A stretch of 16,597 nucleotides of DNA from an uncultured Collinsella sp. (GCA_958447445.1 CAUDAE010000027.1:1-16597), one strand, 5' to 3'; positions 5,463 to 13,397 are shown, numbered from the stretch's first letter. Notes: generated by a model from the letters alone, not told the origin. Translations and numbers: made by a program.

Positions 5463-7691
5463 ATGGAGCAATCGAGCCTGTTTGGTGACGGCGTGGACAT
5501 CGATACCGAAACGCCAGCGAGCACGGATACCGCTGCACCGGCCGATGCCCGTGCCCAAGCCGCCGCGCGCGCGGCCGAGCTGCGCCACGAGCTCGATTAC
5601 CACGCCTATCGCTACTACATGCTCGACGCGCCCGAGATCACGGATGCTGCCTTTGACAAAATGCTCGTTGAGCTCCAGCAGATCGAGGCGACCTACCCCG
5701 ATTTGGTGACGCCCGACAGCTACACCCAACGCGTGGGCGGCTACGTGAGCGAGCAGTTTACGCCGGTCACGCATATGGCGCGCATGTATTCCATGGACGA
5801 TGCCATGGATCTGGACGAGCTTGACGCATGGCTCCAGCGCACTGAGGATGCCCTCGGTGCCGGCAGCGTCACCTATACCTGCGAGCTTAAGATCGACGGC
5901 CTGGGCGTGGCACTTACCTACCAAAACGGCACCTTCGTGCGCGCGGCCACGCGCGGCGACGGCACCACGGGCGAGGACGTGTCGCTCAACGTCCGTACCA
6001 TCAAGGACGTGCCCATGCACCTGTCCGAGCCCGCGCTCGCCCACATGGGCGCCGACCGCGAGCGTACCATTGAGGTGCGCGGCGAGGTCTATATGCCCAA
6101 AGGCAGCTTTGTACGTCTGAATGAAGAGGCCGATGCCGAGGGCCGCGACCCCTTCGCCAACCCGCGCAACGCCGCCGCTGGCAGCCTGCGCCAAAAGGAT
6201 CCCAAGGTCACGGCGCGCCGCGACCTGGCCACCTTTATCTACGCCATCGCCGATACCGATCCGCTGCACGTCCACAGCCAGCGCGAGTTCCTTGATTGGC
6301 TGCGCAGTGCCGGTTTTAGCGTCAACCCCAACGTGGCACGCTGCGCCACGCCGGCCGAGGTCCACGAGTTCTGTGCCCAGGCGCTCGAGCACCGCGGCGA
6401 CCTGGATTACGACATCGACGGCGTAGTCGTAAAGGTCGACAGCTTCCAGCAGCAGCTCGACCTGGGCTTTACTGCCCGCGCGCCACGCTGGGCCATCGCC
6501 TTTAAGTTCCCGCCCGAGGAAAAGCAGACCGTCCTGCGCGAAATTCGCATCCAGGTGGGCCGCACCGGTGTGCTCACGCCGGTCGCCGAGTTCGACCCAG
6601 TGACGGTTGCCGGCTCCACCATCGCGCGTGCCACGCTGCACAACATCGACGAGATCCGCCGCAAAAACGTGCGCGAGGGCGACACCATTATCGTGCACAA
6701 GGCGGGCGACGTGATTCCCGAGGTCGTGGGCCCGGTGCTCGACGAGCGTCCGGCCGATTCGGTCGACTGGCAGATGCCCGAGGTCTGCCCCGTGTGCGGC
6801 AGCCCCGTGGTCCACGAGGATGGCGAGGTTGCCTACCGCTGTGTGTCCATCGACTGCCCCGCACAGCTCAAGGAGCGCTTGCTCCACTGGGTGAGCCGCG
6901 GCTGCATGGACGTCGACGGCCTGGGCGACGAGATCGTCGACAAGATGATCGCCGCCGGTCTGATCCACGATGTCGCGGACTTCTACCAGCTCACGGTTGA
7001 TGACATCGCCGGACTGGACACGGGGCGCACCTATGCCAGCTCCAACAGCAAAAAGGGCGTCAAGAAGGGTGACCCCATTCCGGTAGGCCTCAAGACGGCC
7101 GAGAAAATCATCGCCGAGCTCAACAAGTCCAAGAGCCAGCCGCTCGGTCGCGTGCTGTTTGCCCTGGGCATCCGCCACGTGGGCAAGAGCGTGGGCGAGG
7201 TCATCGCCGAGCGATTCCTGTCGATTGACAAGCTCGTCTTGGCGAGCGAAGAAGACATCGCCGAGTGCGAGGGCATCGGTCCTAAGATTGCGGCGAGCGT
7301 CAAGCAGTTCCTGGCCGTGCCCGAGAACCTTGCCGTGCTGGAGCGCCTGCGCCAGGCGGGCCTGTCGCTCGAGGTCGATTTGAGCGCCGCGCACGCGCAA
7401 GCCGCAGCCGACGCTGGCGTGGCAGGTGAGCTCGCCGACGCACAGCCGCTTGCGGGTCTGACCTTCGTGCTGACAGGCACGCTCGTCAACCGCACCCGCG
7501 ACGAGGCGGGTGCGGCGCTCAAGGTACTCGGCGCCAAGGTTTCGGGTAGTGTGTCGAAGAAGACGAGCTATCTGGTCGCCGGCCCCAAGGCGGGCTCCAA
7601 GCTCACCAAGGCCGAGCAGCTGGGTGTGCCCGTGCTGGATGAGGACGCACTCGAGCAGATCCTGGCTACTGGTCAGTTGCCCCAGGCTTAA
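5463..7691 (+). CDS. ligA: NAD-dependent DNA ligase LigA
   Basis: 742 residues, slightly longer than the common 670 because of an acidic/Ala-rich N-terminal extension of about 30 residues. Domain order is canonical: NAD-binding Ia region (LRHELDYHAYRYYMLDAPEI, about 40-60), adenylation domain with the nucleotidyl Lys143 in CELKIDG, OB domain (IQVGRTGVLTPVAEFDPVTV), a four-Cys zinc finger (C442, C445, C460, C465), helix-hairpin-helix repeats (ECEGIGPKIAASV) and a C-terminal BRCT domain (about 660-740, LTFVLTGTL). The enzyme seals nicks during replication and repair using NAD+. The start is set by AGGAG at 5451-5455. It appears monocistronic, with a hairpin terminator 25 nt after the stop; no strong promoter stands out between the MITE-like element and the start. 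Confidence 0.98.
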   Translation: MEQSSLFGDGVDIDTETPASTDTAAPADARAQAAARAAELRHELDYHAYRYYMLDAPEITDAAFDKMLVELQQIEATYPDLVTPDSYTQRVGGYVSEQFTPVTHMARMYSMDDAMDLDELDAWLQRTEDALGAGSVTYTCELKIDGLGVALTYQNGTFVRAATRGDGTTGEDVSLNVRTIKDVPMHLSEPALAHMGADRERTIEVRGEVYMPKGSFVRLNEEADAEGRDPFANPRNAAAGSLRQKDPKVTARRDLATFIYAIADTDPLHVHSQREFLDWLRSAGFSVNPNVARCATPAEVHEFCAQALEHRGDLDYDIDGVVVKVDSFQQQLDLGFTARAPRWAIAFKFPPEEKQTVLREIRIQVGRTGVLTPVAEFDPVTVAGSTIARATLHNIDEIRRKNVREGDTIIVHKAGDVIPEVVGPVLDERPADSVDWQMPEVCPVCGSPVVHEDGEVAYRCVSIDCPAQLKERLLHWVSRGCMDVDGLGDEIVDKMIAAGLIHDVADFYQLTVDDIAGLDTGRTYASSNSKKGVKKGDPIPVGLKTAEKIIAELNKSKSQPLGRVLFALGIRHVGKSVGEVIAERFLSIDKLVLASEEDIAECEGIGPKIAASVKQFLAVPENLAVLERLRQAGLSLEVDLSAAHAQAAADAGVAGELADAQPLAGLTFVLTGTLVNRTRDEAGAALKVLGAKVSGSVSKKTSYLVAGPKAGSKLTKAEQLGVPVLDEDALEQILATGQLPQA

Positions 7692-7715
7692 GGCGTCGAT
7701 AGCCAAATTGAAGAT

Positions 7716-7756
7716 CCGCCCGGGAAGCATGATGCCTTCCGGGCGGTTCTTACTTT
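7716..7756 (+). terminator. Rho-independent terminator after ligA
   Basis: A 14-position stem, CCGCCCGGGAAGCA (7716-7729) against TGCCTTCCGGGCGG (7733-7746), with one wobble and one mismatch, loop TGA, then TTCTTACTTT. It serves ligA and may also help stop minus-strand transcription from the convergent MATE gene. Confidence 0.85.
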
Positions 7757-7847
7757 GCTGGGGAAACCGGCACCGTGATCTGCGTCACTCGGGTCGCCGG
7801 GTCGTCGCTGACGATGCCGTCGATGAGGGCGATTTCGCGTTGCCCCG

Positions 7848-9194
7848 CTACGCCATCAGCTTGTCAAAAGCTCCGCGGCGGTTGAGTACGGTGAATGCCA
7901 TCACGCAAATGACTGCCGACAGAATTGACCCGCACGGCGAGGCGATGCCCATGGGAAACAACGTATCGGAATAGGCGTTCGACAGCAGCCACGCGCCCGG
8001 CACGCGAATGAGCGCTACGGCCAGCACGTTGTGCGCAAAGCCGATGTAGCTCTTGCCGTATGCAGCGAAAAAGCCGCTAAAGCAAATGTGGATGCCGGCA
8101 AAGATTGCGTCGAAAATGTAGCTGTGCATATAGCCGGTACCGGCCGCGACCACCGCGGGGTCCTTGGCAAAAAAGCCGATAAACGCCGGTGCCACCAGCC
8201 ACATCAGCACCGTGATCAGGCAGCCGTACACTACCGAGATGGTCATGGCGTCCTTGAGCACCTGACGTGCGCGGTCGCCCTTGCCCGCGCCGGCGTTTTG
8301 CGCCGTGAGCGCGCTGACGGTGGCGCCCATGGAACTCGGCACAATGAACAAAAAGCTGATCATCTTCTCGACCAGGCCCACGGCGGCGGCGTCGACGAGC
8401 CCTCGATGGTTGGCGATGACGGTGATAAACATAAACGCCACCTGGATGCAGCCGTCCTGCACGGCCACGGGCACGCCGATCTTAAGAATGCTGCCGAGCA
8501 CCTCGGCCTGGGGGCGCAGGTCGCTGCGCTTAACGTGGATGTTCGTACGGCGGCTCTTAAGCCACACGAGTGCGAGCGCAACGCTGGCCGTCTGGGCGGT
8601 TACCGTGCCGAGCGCCGCACCCACGGGGCCGAGCCCCATATGCCCGATAAACAGAAAATCGAGCGCGATGTTGATGATGCACGCCACGCCAATCACGTAC
8701 ATGGGCGAGCGCGAATCGCCCAGGCCGCGAAAGATGGCTGAAAGAATGTTGTATGCGGCGATAAACGGAATGCCGACAAAGCAGATACGCAGGTAGGCGG
8801 CGGTGCCTTCGACCGCCTCGGGCGGCGTGCCAATGAGCGCCACAACCTGCGGGCATAGTGCAAACAAGATGACGGCCAGTACCATCGAGACGCCCATAAA
8901 CAGCGTAATGGTGTTGCCGATGGCGGTCTCGGCGCGGTCAAACCGGCGCGAGCCCACGGCGTGGCCGACGATGACCGTCGTTCCCATGGCCAGGCCCACG
9001 AGCGTCACGGTAATGATGTAGAGCGTCTGCGCGCCATTGCCCACGGCGGTGATGCCGGCGGCGCCGCTAAACTGCCCCATCATGTACAGGTCGGCCATGC
9101 CGTAGAGCATCTGCAAAAAGTACGAGAGCATATAGGGCAGGGCAAAGACCGCGATGGTCTTAAGGACATTGCCGCGTGTGAGGTCGTGTTCCAT
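7848..9194 (-). CDS. MATE-family multidrug/organic-cation efflux transporter
   Basis: 448 residues with about 12 hydrophobic segments arranged as two MatE halves. Family marks are the N-terminal TRGNVLKTIAVFALPYMLS with GMADLYMMGQF and IFRGLGDSRSPMYV before the second half, and the related repeat in the second half (QVAFMFITVIANHRGLVDAAAVG). Such pumps export drugs, toxins or metabolites using a Na+ or H+ gradient; the substrate cannot be deduced. The length is normal. The ATG at 9194 has only a weak Shine-Dalgarno (AGAAAG). The gene converges on ligA and is a single-gene unit. A MerR-type dyad overlaps its promoter (9235-9265), suggesting induction by a ligand-sensing MerR regulator encoded elsewhere. 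Confidence 0.95.
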   Translation of the reverse strand: MEHDLTRGNVLKTIAVFALPYMLSYFLQMLYGMADLYMMGQFSGAAGITAVGNGAQTLYIITVTLVGLAMGTTVIVGHAVGSRRFDRAETAIGNTITLFMGVSMVLAVILFALCPQVVALIGTPPEAVEGTAAYLRICFVGIPFIAAYNILSAIFRGLGDSRSPMYVIGVACIINIALDFLFIGHMGLGPVGAALGTVTAQTASVALALVWLKSRRTNIHVKRSDLRPQAEVLGSILKIGVPVAVQDGCIQVAFMFITVIANHRGLVDAAAVGLVEKMISFLFIVPSSMGATVSALTAQNAGAGKGDRARQVLKDAMTISVVYGCLITVLMWLVAPAFIGFFAKDPAVVAAGTGYMHSYIFDAIFAGIHICFSGFFAAYGKSYIGFAHNVLAVALIRVPGAWLLSNAYSDTLFPMGIASPCGSILSAVICVMAFTVLNRRGAFDKLMA

Positions 9195-9234
9195 GGGCGG
9201 GGCTTTCTGGCTTGGTTCGTTTAGCTACCAGTGT

Positions 9235-9265
9235 AGTGAAAACCCTACAACGATTGTAGAGTCAA
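9235..9265 (-). promoter_or_regulatory. MerR-type promoter/operator for the MATE gene
   Basis: Reading the minus strand, a -35 TTGACT (9265-9260) is followed by a dyad whose plus-strand halves are ACCCTACAA (9242-9250) and TTGTAGAGT (9254-9262), matching in 8 of 9 positions around a 3-bp centre. A dyad overlapping the -35 and filling an over-long spacer is typical of MerR-regulated promoters. With a 19-bp spacer the -10 would be the weak TTCACT (9240-9235). No merR-like gene is in the window. Confidence 0.6.
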
Positions 9266-9345
9266 GGTTTGTGTCGACAGTGGGGCGAAAAAAGTCACGC
9301 TCCAAGCACGATGCTTTGATCCCTCCGTGCCCCTCACCTCGACTC

Positions 9346-9414
9346 AAACCATCACAACATTCGATGTTTTTTGCCAAAATCGGGAAAAGCATCGAATGTT
9401 GTGATGGTTTTTTT
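9346..9414. repeat. Hairpin repeat family B, copy 1
   Basis: Two perfect 21-nt arms (9346-9366 and 9390-9410), containing AACCATCACAACATTCGA and its reverse complement, surround a 23-nt A/T-rich inner loop with GCCAAAA and GGGAAAA. A T-run follows (9408-9414). It lies between the 5' ends of the divergent MATE and endonuclease-like genes, so it does not end a visible gene. The rest of 9266-9511 shows nothing else gene-like. Confidence 0.8.
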
Positions 9415-9511
9415 ACCACTCGATCGGGTGGAATCGCTTTCTTGCGCGCGAAGGTGTGCGGACCCGTGGGCAGGGGAATAAGGTTGGTTATCCGACTCCA
9501 TTGGAGGGCTC

Positions 9512-10549
9512 ATGGACCTGCCGATCGTCCTGTCCCATAAGACTGCCTGGCTGTACCACAACGTGGCGCGCCCGTCCGAGCCGCTCTCGCGAGCAAGCAG
9601 CCTATACGATGAGGACTCGCTTGCTAACGAGGCGGAGCCGACCGCGAGCCTGCCCAAATTGGGGCTCGATGCCAAGGGGCTGAGGGCTTCAACGGCAGTT
9701 GGGATTGTTGCCGACTATCTGGTTTCGCTCGGTATTCCACGAGAAGAGCTCGATCATATCGACACGCTCGTCAACTTCGATTTTGAGCGCTCGACGCCGG
9801 CTGGATTTAGGTGCCACGTGTTTGGGGCGCCGGTACCTCCAGACCATCTTATCGAGGTGGCGGAGGACCTTCTGGTGGTTGATGAGGTCATGTGCTTTGT
9901 CCAAGCGGGTTCGTGGATGAGTGAGCCCGAGCAGCTGGAATATGGCTACGAAATCTGTGCCCGATACCATTTGAATCATCTGTCGACAGGCGATTATATC
10001 GAGATGGGGCAGAGGTATACCGTTGCCGACTTGATTGCCTATTGCAATGAGAACCGATCTCGTCAGGGGGCTATACGCGCGGCCGCCGTGCTCAAGCGCG
10101 TGCACGATGGCGCGCGGTCGCCCATGGAGACGGCCACCGCAATCATGGTCGTAGCAAAACGCTCCCAGGGCGGGCTGGGATACGCCAAGATCGAGCTCAA
10201 CCATCGGGTCGATGTTCCCAACGAGTTCAAGTATCTCGCAAAGGCCGGGTATTTCGAGATCGACGTATATGCGCCTGAGAGTGGTACGGGGATTGAATAC
10301 AACGGCTCGGACCATCTTGATAAACAGCGCAGCGCGTCGGATGCGGAGCGTATGACCGTGCTGAGCGCGCTGGGCTTTAGGATGATCGTCCTCACCGGGA
10401 CTCAGTTTGCCCATCAACTGCAATTGCATCGGGCGATGAATGCCATCGCGCTCGCTATGGGTCTCAAGTGCGACCGAAGTGAAGCGTTCCAGAAACGGCA
10501 GAATGATCTGCGAGAATTCGTGATTCGGCACTGGGACGGCGGCCTTTAG
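9512..10549 (+). CDS. AbiEi/DUF559-like protein with PD-(D/E)XK (Vsr-like) nuclease-type C-terminus
   Basis: 345 residues; not assigned to a characterised gene. The N-terminus (LPIVLSHKTAWLYHNV) resembles the 'SHxSA' segment of AbiEi-like proteins. The C-terminal third looks like a restriction-endonuclease fold: SPMETATAIMVV (203-214), GGLGYAKIELNHRV (220-233), FEIDVYAP (248-255), GIEYNGSDH (260-268), then D277-ER and LGFRMIVLT (287-295). Candidate active-site acids are E205, D251 and E262, in the order seen in DUF559/Vsr-like domains. Related coriobacterial proteins usually occur as many paralogues, and AbiEi-like families are linked to phage defence, but the job of this one is unknown. The start follows GGAGG at 9503-9507. 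It is a lone gene flanked by two same-orientation family-B hairpins, which suggests insertion as a cassette. No toxin partner gene is adjacent. Confidence 0.8.
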   Translation: MDLPIVLSHKTAWLYHNVARPSEPLSRASSLYDEDSLANEAEPTASLPKLGLDAKGLRASTAVGIVADYLVSLGIPREELDHIDTLVNFDFERSTPAGFRCHVFGAPVPPDHLIEVAEDLLVVDEVMCFVQAGSWMSEPEQLEYGYEICARYHLNHLSTGDYIEMGQRYTVADLIAYCNENRSRQGAIRAAAVLKRVHDGARSPMETATAIMVVAKRSQGGLGYAKIELNHRVDVPNEFKYLAKAGYFEIDVYAPESGTGIEYNGSDHLDKQRSASDAERMTVLSALGFRMIVLTGTQFAHQLQLHRAMNAIALAMGLKCDRSEAFQKRQNDLREFVIRHWDGGL

Positions 10550-10586
10550 GGGCGCTTTGGTCCTTCTGCGGGGTGCCGTGGGCAGG

Positions 10587-10653
10587 CAAACCATCACAAC
10601 ATTCGACGTTTTTTGCCAAAAACGGGAAAAGCATCGAATGTTGTGATGGTTTG
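10587..10653. repeat. Hairpin repeat family B, copy 2
   Basis: Arms at 10587-10608 and 10632-10653 pair over 22 positions with one mismatch. The inner loop TTTTTTGCCAAAAACGGGAA is almost the same as in copy 1 (one substitution), in the same orientation. It lies 37 nt after the endonuclease-like gene and could act as its terminator, but it lacks a good T-tract. Confidence 0.8.
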
Positions 10654-10714
10654 CGAGCTGAGGATGGGCTTGGAAAGTCCGTTTTGCTTGAAGTGACCTG
10701 TCCTGTCGTACGGG

Positions 10715-10744
10715 TGTCGGCATGATTTTCTCGTGGGGTATTAT
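10715..10744 (+). promoter_or_regulatory. Possible promoter of the moaA-moaCB operon
   Basis: TATTAT at 10739-10744 matches the -10 consensus in 5 of 6 positions and lies 40 nt before the moaA start. The -35 is poor (TGTCGG at 10715-10720, 18-bp spacer). I see no recognisable molybdenum-cofactor riboswitch in 10654-10738. Confidence 0.35.
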
Positions 10745-10784
10745 GTTTTCCGAAGAATAAAACGCCGCGTGAGGGGAGGGCCGC

Positions 10785-11840
10785 GTGGACGGGCACGTGC
10801 AACATGACGGTTTTGGCCGCGACATCAACTACCTGCGCATTGCCGTTACCGACAAGTGCAATTTCCGCTGCATCTATTGCATGCCGGCCGATGGCGTGGC
10901 GCCCCGCGCGCACGACGAGCTGCTCAGCGCCGAGGAAATCGCCCGCTTTGTGCGCTTGGTGGCGGGGGAGGGTATTCGCCGCGTGCGTCTGACGGGCGGC
11001 GAGCCGCTGGTCAGCCGTCGCATCATTCCGCTCATTCGCGACATCCGCGCGATTCCGCAGATCGAGGACATCTCGCTCACCACCAACGGCGCCCTGCTTC
11101 CCAAGTTGGCGCCGCAGCTCAAAGATGCCGGGCTTAACCGCGTCAATATCTCGCTCGACACGCTCGACCCTACGCTGTTTGGGAAGATCACGCGCTTGGG
11201 TCGACTCGAGCAGACCATGTCTGGCATCGACGCGGCGCTGGCTTGGGGCTTTGAGCCCGTTAAGGTCAACTGCGTTGTGGTGCGCCGGCTCAACCAGGAT
11301 GTAGTGGCCCTTGCGCGGCTCACGCTCGACCGCCCCATCCACCTGCGCTTTATCGAATACATGCCTATCGGCGACGAACACACGAGCTCGCATTGCGCTG
11401 TGGACCCGCATGCGCCCACGCTCAATCCCGAGCTGTGGGACGCGAGCGATACCGTGCCGAGCGACGAGCTGCGGGCGCGCATCAATGCCGGGGCCACCGC
11501 GGCGGGACTGGGCGAGCTCGAGCCGCTCGACATCAACGACGCTCCTGCCGGCGCGGGCCCTGCGCGCTATTGGCACTTTCCGGGTGCGGCAGGAACGGTC
11601 GGCTTTATTAGCGCCATGTCCAACCATTTTTGTGCGAATTGCAACCGCCTGCGCCTGACGGCCGATGGCAATGTGCGTCCGTGCCTGTTCAGCGATGCCG
11701 AGTATTCGGTGCGTGACGCCCTGCGCCGTGGTGATGATATGCAGGTACTTTCGATTTGGCGCGATGCCGTGGCCCACAAACCGCAGGAACACGCGATAAT
11801 TGAGGGCACGCAACGATTTATGTCCCAAATCGGAGGATGA
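10785..11840 (+). CDS. moaA: GTP 3',8-cyclase MoaA (molybdenum cofactor synthesis)
   Basis: 351 residues. MoaA is a radical-SAM enzyme that converts GTP to the cyclic precursor that MoaC then rearranges, the first step of molybdopterin synthesis. The N-terminal 4Fe-4S motif is C25-x3-C29-x2-C32 (CNFRCIYC). GGEP (71-74) contacts SAM. The second, substrate-binding cluster uses C283, C286 and C300 (HFCANCNRLRL...RPCLF). The C-terminus ends in Gly-Gly, the conserved MoaA tail. A GTG start is chosen because GAGGGGAGGG (10771-10780) sits at the right distance and the protein aligns from GFGRDINYLRI. It is 4 nt from the next gene, so translation is probably coupled. Confidence 0.97.
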   Translation: MDGHVQHDGFGRDINYLRIAVTDKCNFRCIYCMPADGVAPRAHDELLSAEEIARFVRLVAGEGIRRVRLTGGEPLVSRRIIPLIRDIRAIPQIEDISLTTNGALLPKLAPQLKDAGLNRVNISLDTLDPTLFGKITRLGRLEQTMSGIDAALAWGFEPVKVNCVVVRRLNQDVVALARLTLDRPIHLRFIEYMPIGDEHTSSHCAVDPHAPTLNPELWDASDTVPSDELRARINAGATAAGLGELEPLDINDAPAGAGPARYWHFPGAAGTVGFISAMSNHFCANCNRLRLTADGNVRPCLFSDAEYSVRDALRRGDDMQVLSIWRDAVAHKPQEHAIIEGTQRFMSQIGG

Positions 11841-11844
11841 TCAT

Positions 11845-13146
11845 ATGGCCAAGAGCAGGTACGCCGATGCCACCAAGGCCGCTCGCAGGGCCGCAATGTC
11901 TGCCCATAATGCCATGGCTGCGGCGAATGCTGACAGCGCCGACGCGTCCGCGCAGCCGACTGCCAGTGCTGCTACCGAGCCCGCCCGCGACGCCCGTCGC
12001 GACGAGCTGACGCACGTGGACGCCAAGGGCGAGGTGCGCATGGTTGACGTGTCCGACAAGGCCGAGACCCATCGCATTGCCATCGCAGAGGGCACCATCC
12101 TCATGCATCCCGAGACGCAGGCCATGGTGCTGCAAGACCGCGCCAAAAAGGGTGACGTGCTTGCCTGCGCGCGCGTGGCGGGCATTATGGCCATCAAACG
12201 CACGAGTGACATCATCCCCATGTGTCATCCGTTGCTCATTACCAAGAGTAAGTGCGACATTGCGCCCATCGCTCCGGCGGGGACGCCGGCCGAGGACGTG
12301 CCCGAGGGCTGGGCGCCGGCGCGCGCGGACGGGCAGGTCGGCTTTCACGTACTGGTTACGGCGGGCGTGACGGGCAAGACAGGTATCGAGATGGAGGCCC
12401 TGACCGGCGCGAGCGCTGCGTGCCTAACGATCTATGACATGTGCAAGGCGGTCGATCGCGGCATGGAGATCGTCGACGTGCGCCTGCTGCACAAGGAGGG
12501 CGGCCGCTCGGGCGTGTGGGATCGCGCAGAGCGTCAGGCCGCTGCTGTTGAGGCCGTGGCCGCTGACGGTGCCGCGCCCGCGAGCGCACCCGTCGCCGTC
12601 GCACCCGCAGCTCCGACACGGGCCGTCCCCGCGATCGCGTTTATCGGCTACCAGAACTCGGGAAAGACCACGCTCGTCGAGAAGGTCATTGCCGAGCTCA
12701 CCCGCCGCGGTCTGCGCGTGGGCTCGCTCAAGCATCATGGGCATCACGGCTTTGATATCGATGTGCCCGCTAAGGACACGTGGCGCCATCACCAAGCCGG
12801 ATCCAAGCACGTGGGCCTCATCTGCGCCACGCGCTGGGCGGAGTACGCCGACACGCGCGAGGAGGACGAGATGCCCGCGCGCGAGCTGTTGTCGCGCTAC
12901 AACGATGTCGACGTGGTGATCATCGAGGGCTACAAGACCGAGGGCTTCGACAACATCGTGGTCGCGCGCTCCGGTGTCGACCGTTTACGCGGCAAGAGCT
13001 CGCTCGACCTGGTCGATGGCCACACGCTGGCCCTTGCCTGCAACGAGGCCCTGGCGCGTCAGGCCTTCGACGCCGGCTTTGCGACCCGAGCCATCAACAT
13101 CAACGACGCCCGAGCCATCTGCGACCTTATCCAAGATCATCTTTAA
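11845..13146 (+). CDS. moaC: MoaC-MobB fusion: cyclic pyranopterin monophosphate synthase plus Mo-cofactor guanine nucleotide adaptor
   Basis: 433 residues in three parts. Residues 1-50 are an Ala-rich extension. Residues about 54-229 are MoaC (LTHVDAKGEVRMVDVSDK, IPMCHPL at 125-131, MEALTGASAACLTIYDMCKAVDRGM at 183-207, GGRSG), which makes cyclic pyranopterin monophosphate from the MoaA product. An Ala/Pro-rich linker (230-262) leads to MobB (263-433), with a P-loop GYQNSGKTT (268-276), KHHGHHGFDIDVPAKDTWRH and DVVIIEGYK (356-364), a GTP-binding partner of MobA in making the guanine dinucleotide cofactor. The start follows GGAGG at 11832-11836, 4 nt after the moaA stop. The fusion joins an early and a late step of the pathway in one chain. 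Both halves keep their recognisable motifs. Confidence 0.95.
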   Translation: MAKSRYADATKAARRAAMSAHNAMAAANADSADASAQPTASAATEPARDARRDELTHVDAKGEVRMVDVSDKAETHRIAIAEGTILMHPETQAMVLQDRAKKGDVLACARVAGIMAIKRTSDIIPMCHPLLITKSKCDIAPIAPAGTPAEDVPEGWAPARADGQVGFHVLVTAGVTGKTGIEMEALTGASAACLTIYDMCKAVDRGMEIVDVRLLHKEGGRSGVWDRAERQAAAVEAVAADGAAPASAPVAVAPAAPTRAVPAIAFIGYQNSGKTTLVEKVIAELTRRGLRVGSLKHHGHHGFDIDVPAKDTWRHHQAGSKHVGLICATRWAEYADTREEDEMPARELLSRYNDVDVVIIEGYKTEGFDNIVVARSGVDRLRGKSSLDLVDGHTLALACNEALARQAFDAGFATRAININDARAICDLIQDHL

Positions 13147-13159
13147 GGCTCGACGCTGC

Positions 13160-13259
13160 GCCGGCCCCAAGCACCCCATCTCGCCCCTCAAGCCGTCGCT
13201 CGCGTACCAAAGTACGCGTCGCTCCTCTTTCGGGGCGACCTGGGGCACTTGGAACCGGC
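13160..13259. other. Large imperfect palindrome (about 100 nt) after moaC-mobB
   Basis: Positions 13160-13192 pair with 13227-13259 about a common centre in 25 of 33 positions. The mismatches fall in two-base internal loops at 13165-66, 13172-73, 13179-80 and 13188-89. The apex is a perfect 7-bp stem, CGCGTAC (13201-13207) and GTACGCG (13212-13218), around CAAA. No T-tract follows. It may be a structured RNA element at the 3' end of the moa transcript or a DNA repeat unit. Confidence 0.5.
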
Positions 13260-13278
13260 TCGCTGCGTTGCCATAACA

Positions 13279-13307
13279 TGCCAAAAAGGGACAGGTTTGT
13301 TTTGGCA
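13279..13307. repeat. Short hairpin with family-A-like loop (variant)
   Basis: TGCCAAAA (13279-13286) and TTTTGGCA (13300-13307) form an 8-bp stem around a loop AGGGACAGGTTTG. The stem is unrelated to family A but the loop shares the GGG(A/G)CAGG core, suggesting a sister element. GGTTTTAT follows, so weak terminator activity is possible. Confidence 0.5.
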
Positions 13308-13332
13308 GGTTTTATCTGGGCAAACGTCACTT

Positions 13333-13370
13333 CCACCACAAAGGGGCCGGGCACCTTTGTGGTGGTTTTT
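13333..13370. repeat. Hairpin repeat family A, copy 2 (terminator-like)
   Basis: The 12-bp stem CCACCACAAAGG (13333-13344) and CCTTTGTGGTGG (13354-13365) is identical to copy 1, with loop GGCCGGGCA, followed by TTTTT. It is 187 nt after the moaC-mobB stop and upstream of the MFS promoter region, so it could terminate read-through from the moa operon. Confidence 0.8.
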
Positions 13371-13397
13371 GCTTTAGTAGATGTGTGGGACATGCCT

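Noticed and set aside
5322..7730. 802-codon open frame antisense to ligA
   Set aside because: LigA on the plus strand carries all family motifs; long antisense frames are expected in high-GC coding DNA, and the translation shows no recognisable domain.
7750..7863. Short minus-strand frame overlapping the MATE stop, with a protein-like end (ALIDGIVSDDPATRVTQITVPVSPAK, here broken as ALIDGIVSDDPATR and VTQITVPVSPAK)
   Set aside because: It has no start codon and is closed by an upstream stop; could be a degraded gene tail but the evidence is only codon impression.
10654..10784. Molybdenum-cofactor riboswitch upstream of moaA
   Set aside because: The gap is short and I could not find the multi-helix pattern; a covariance search would decide.
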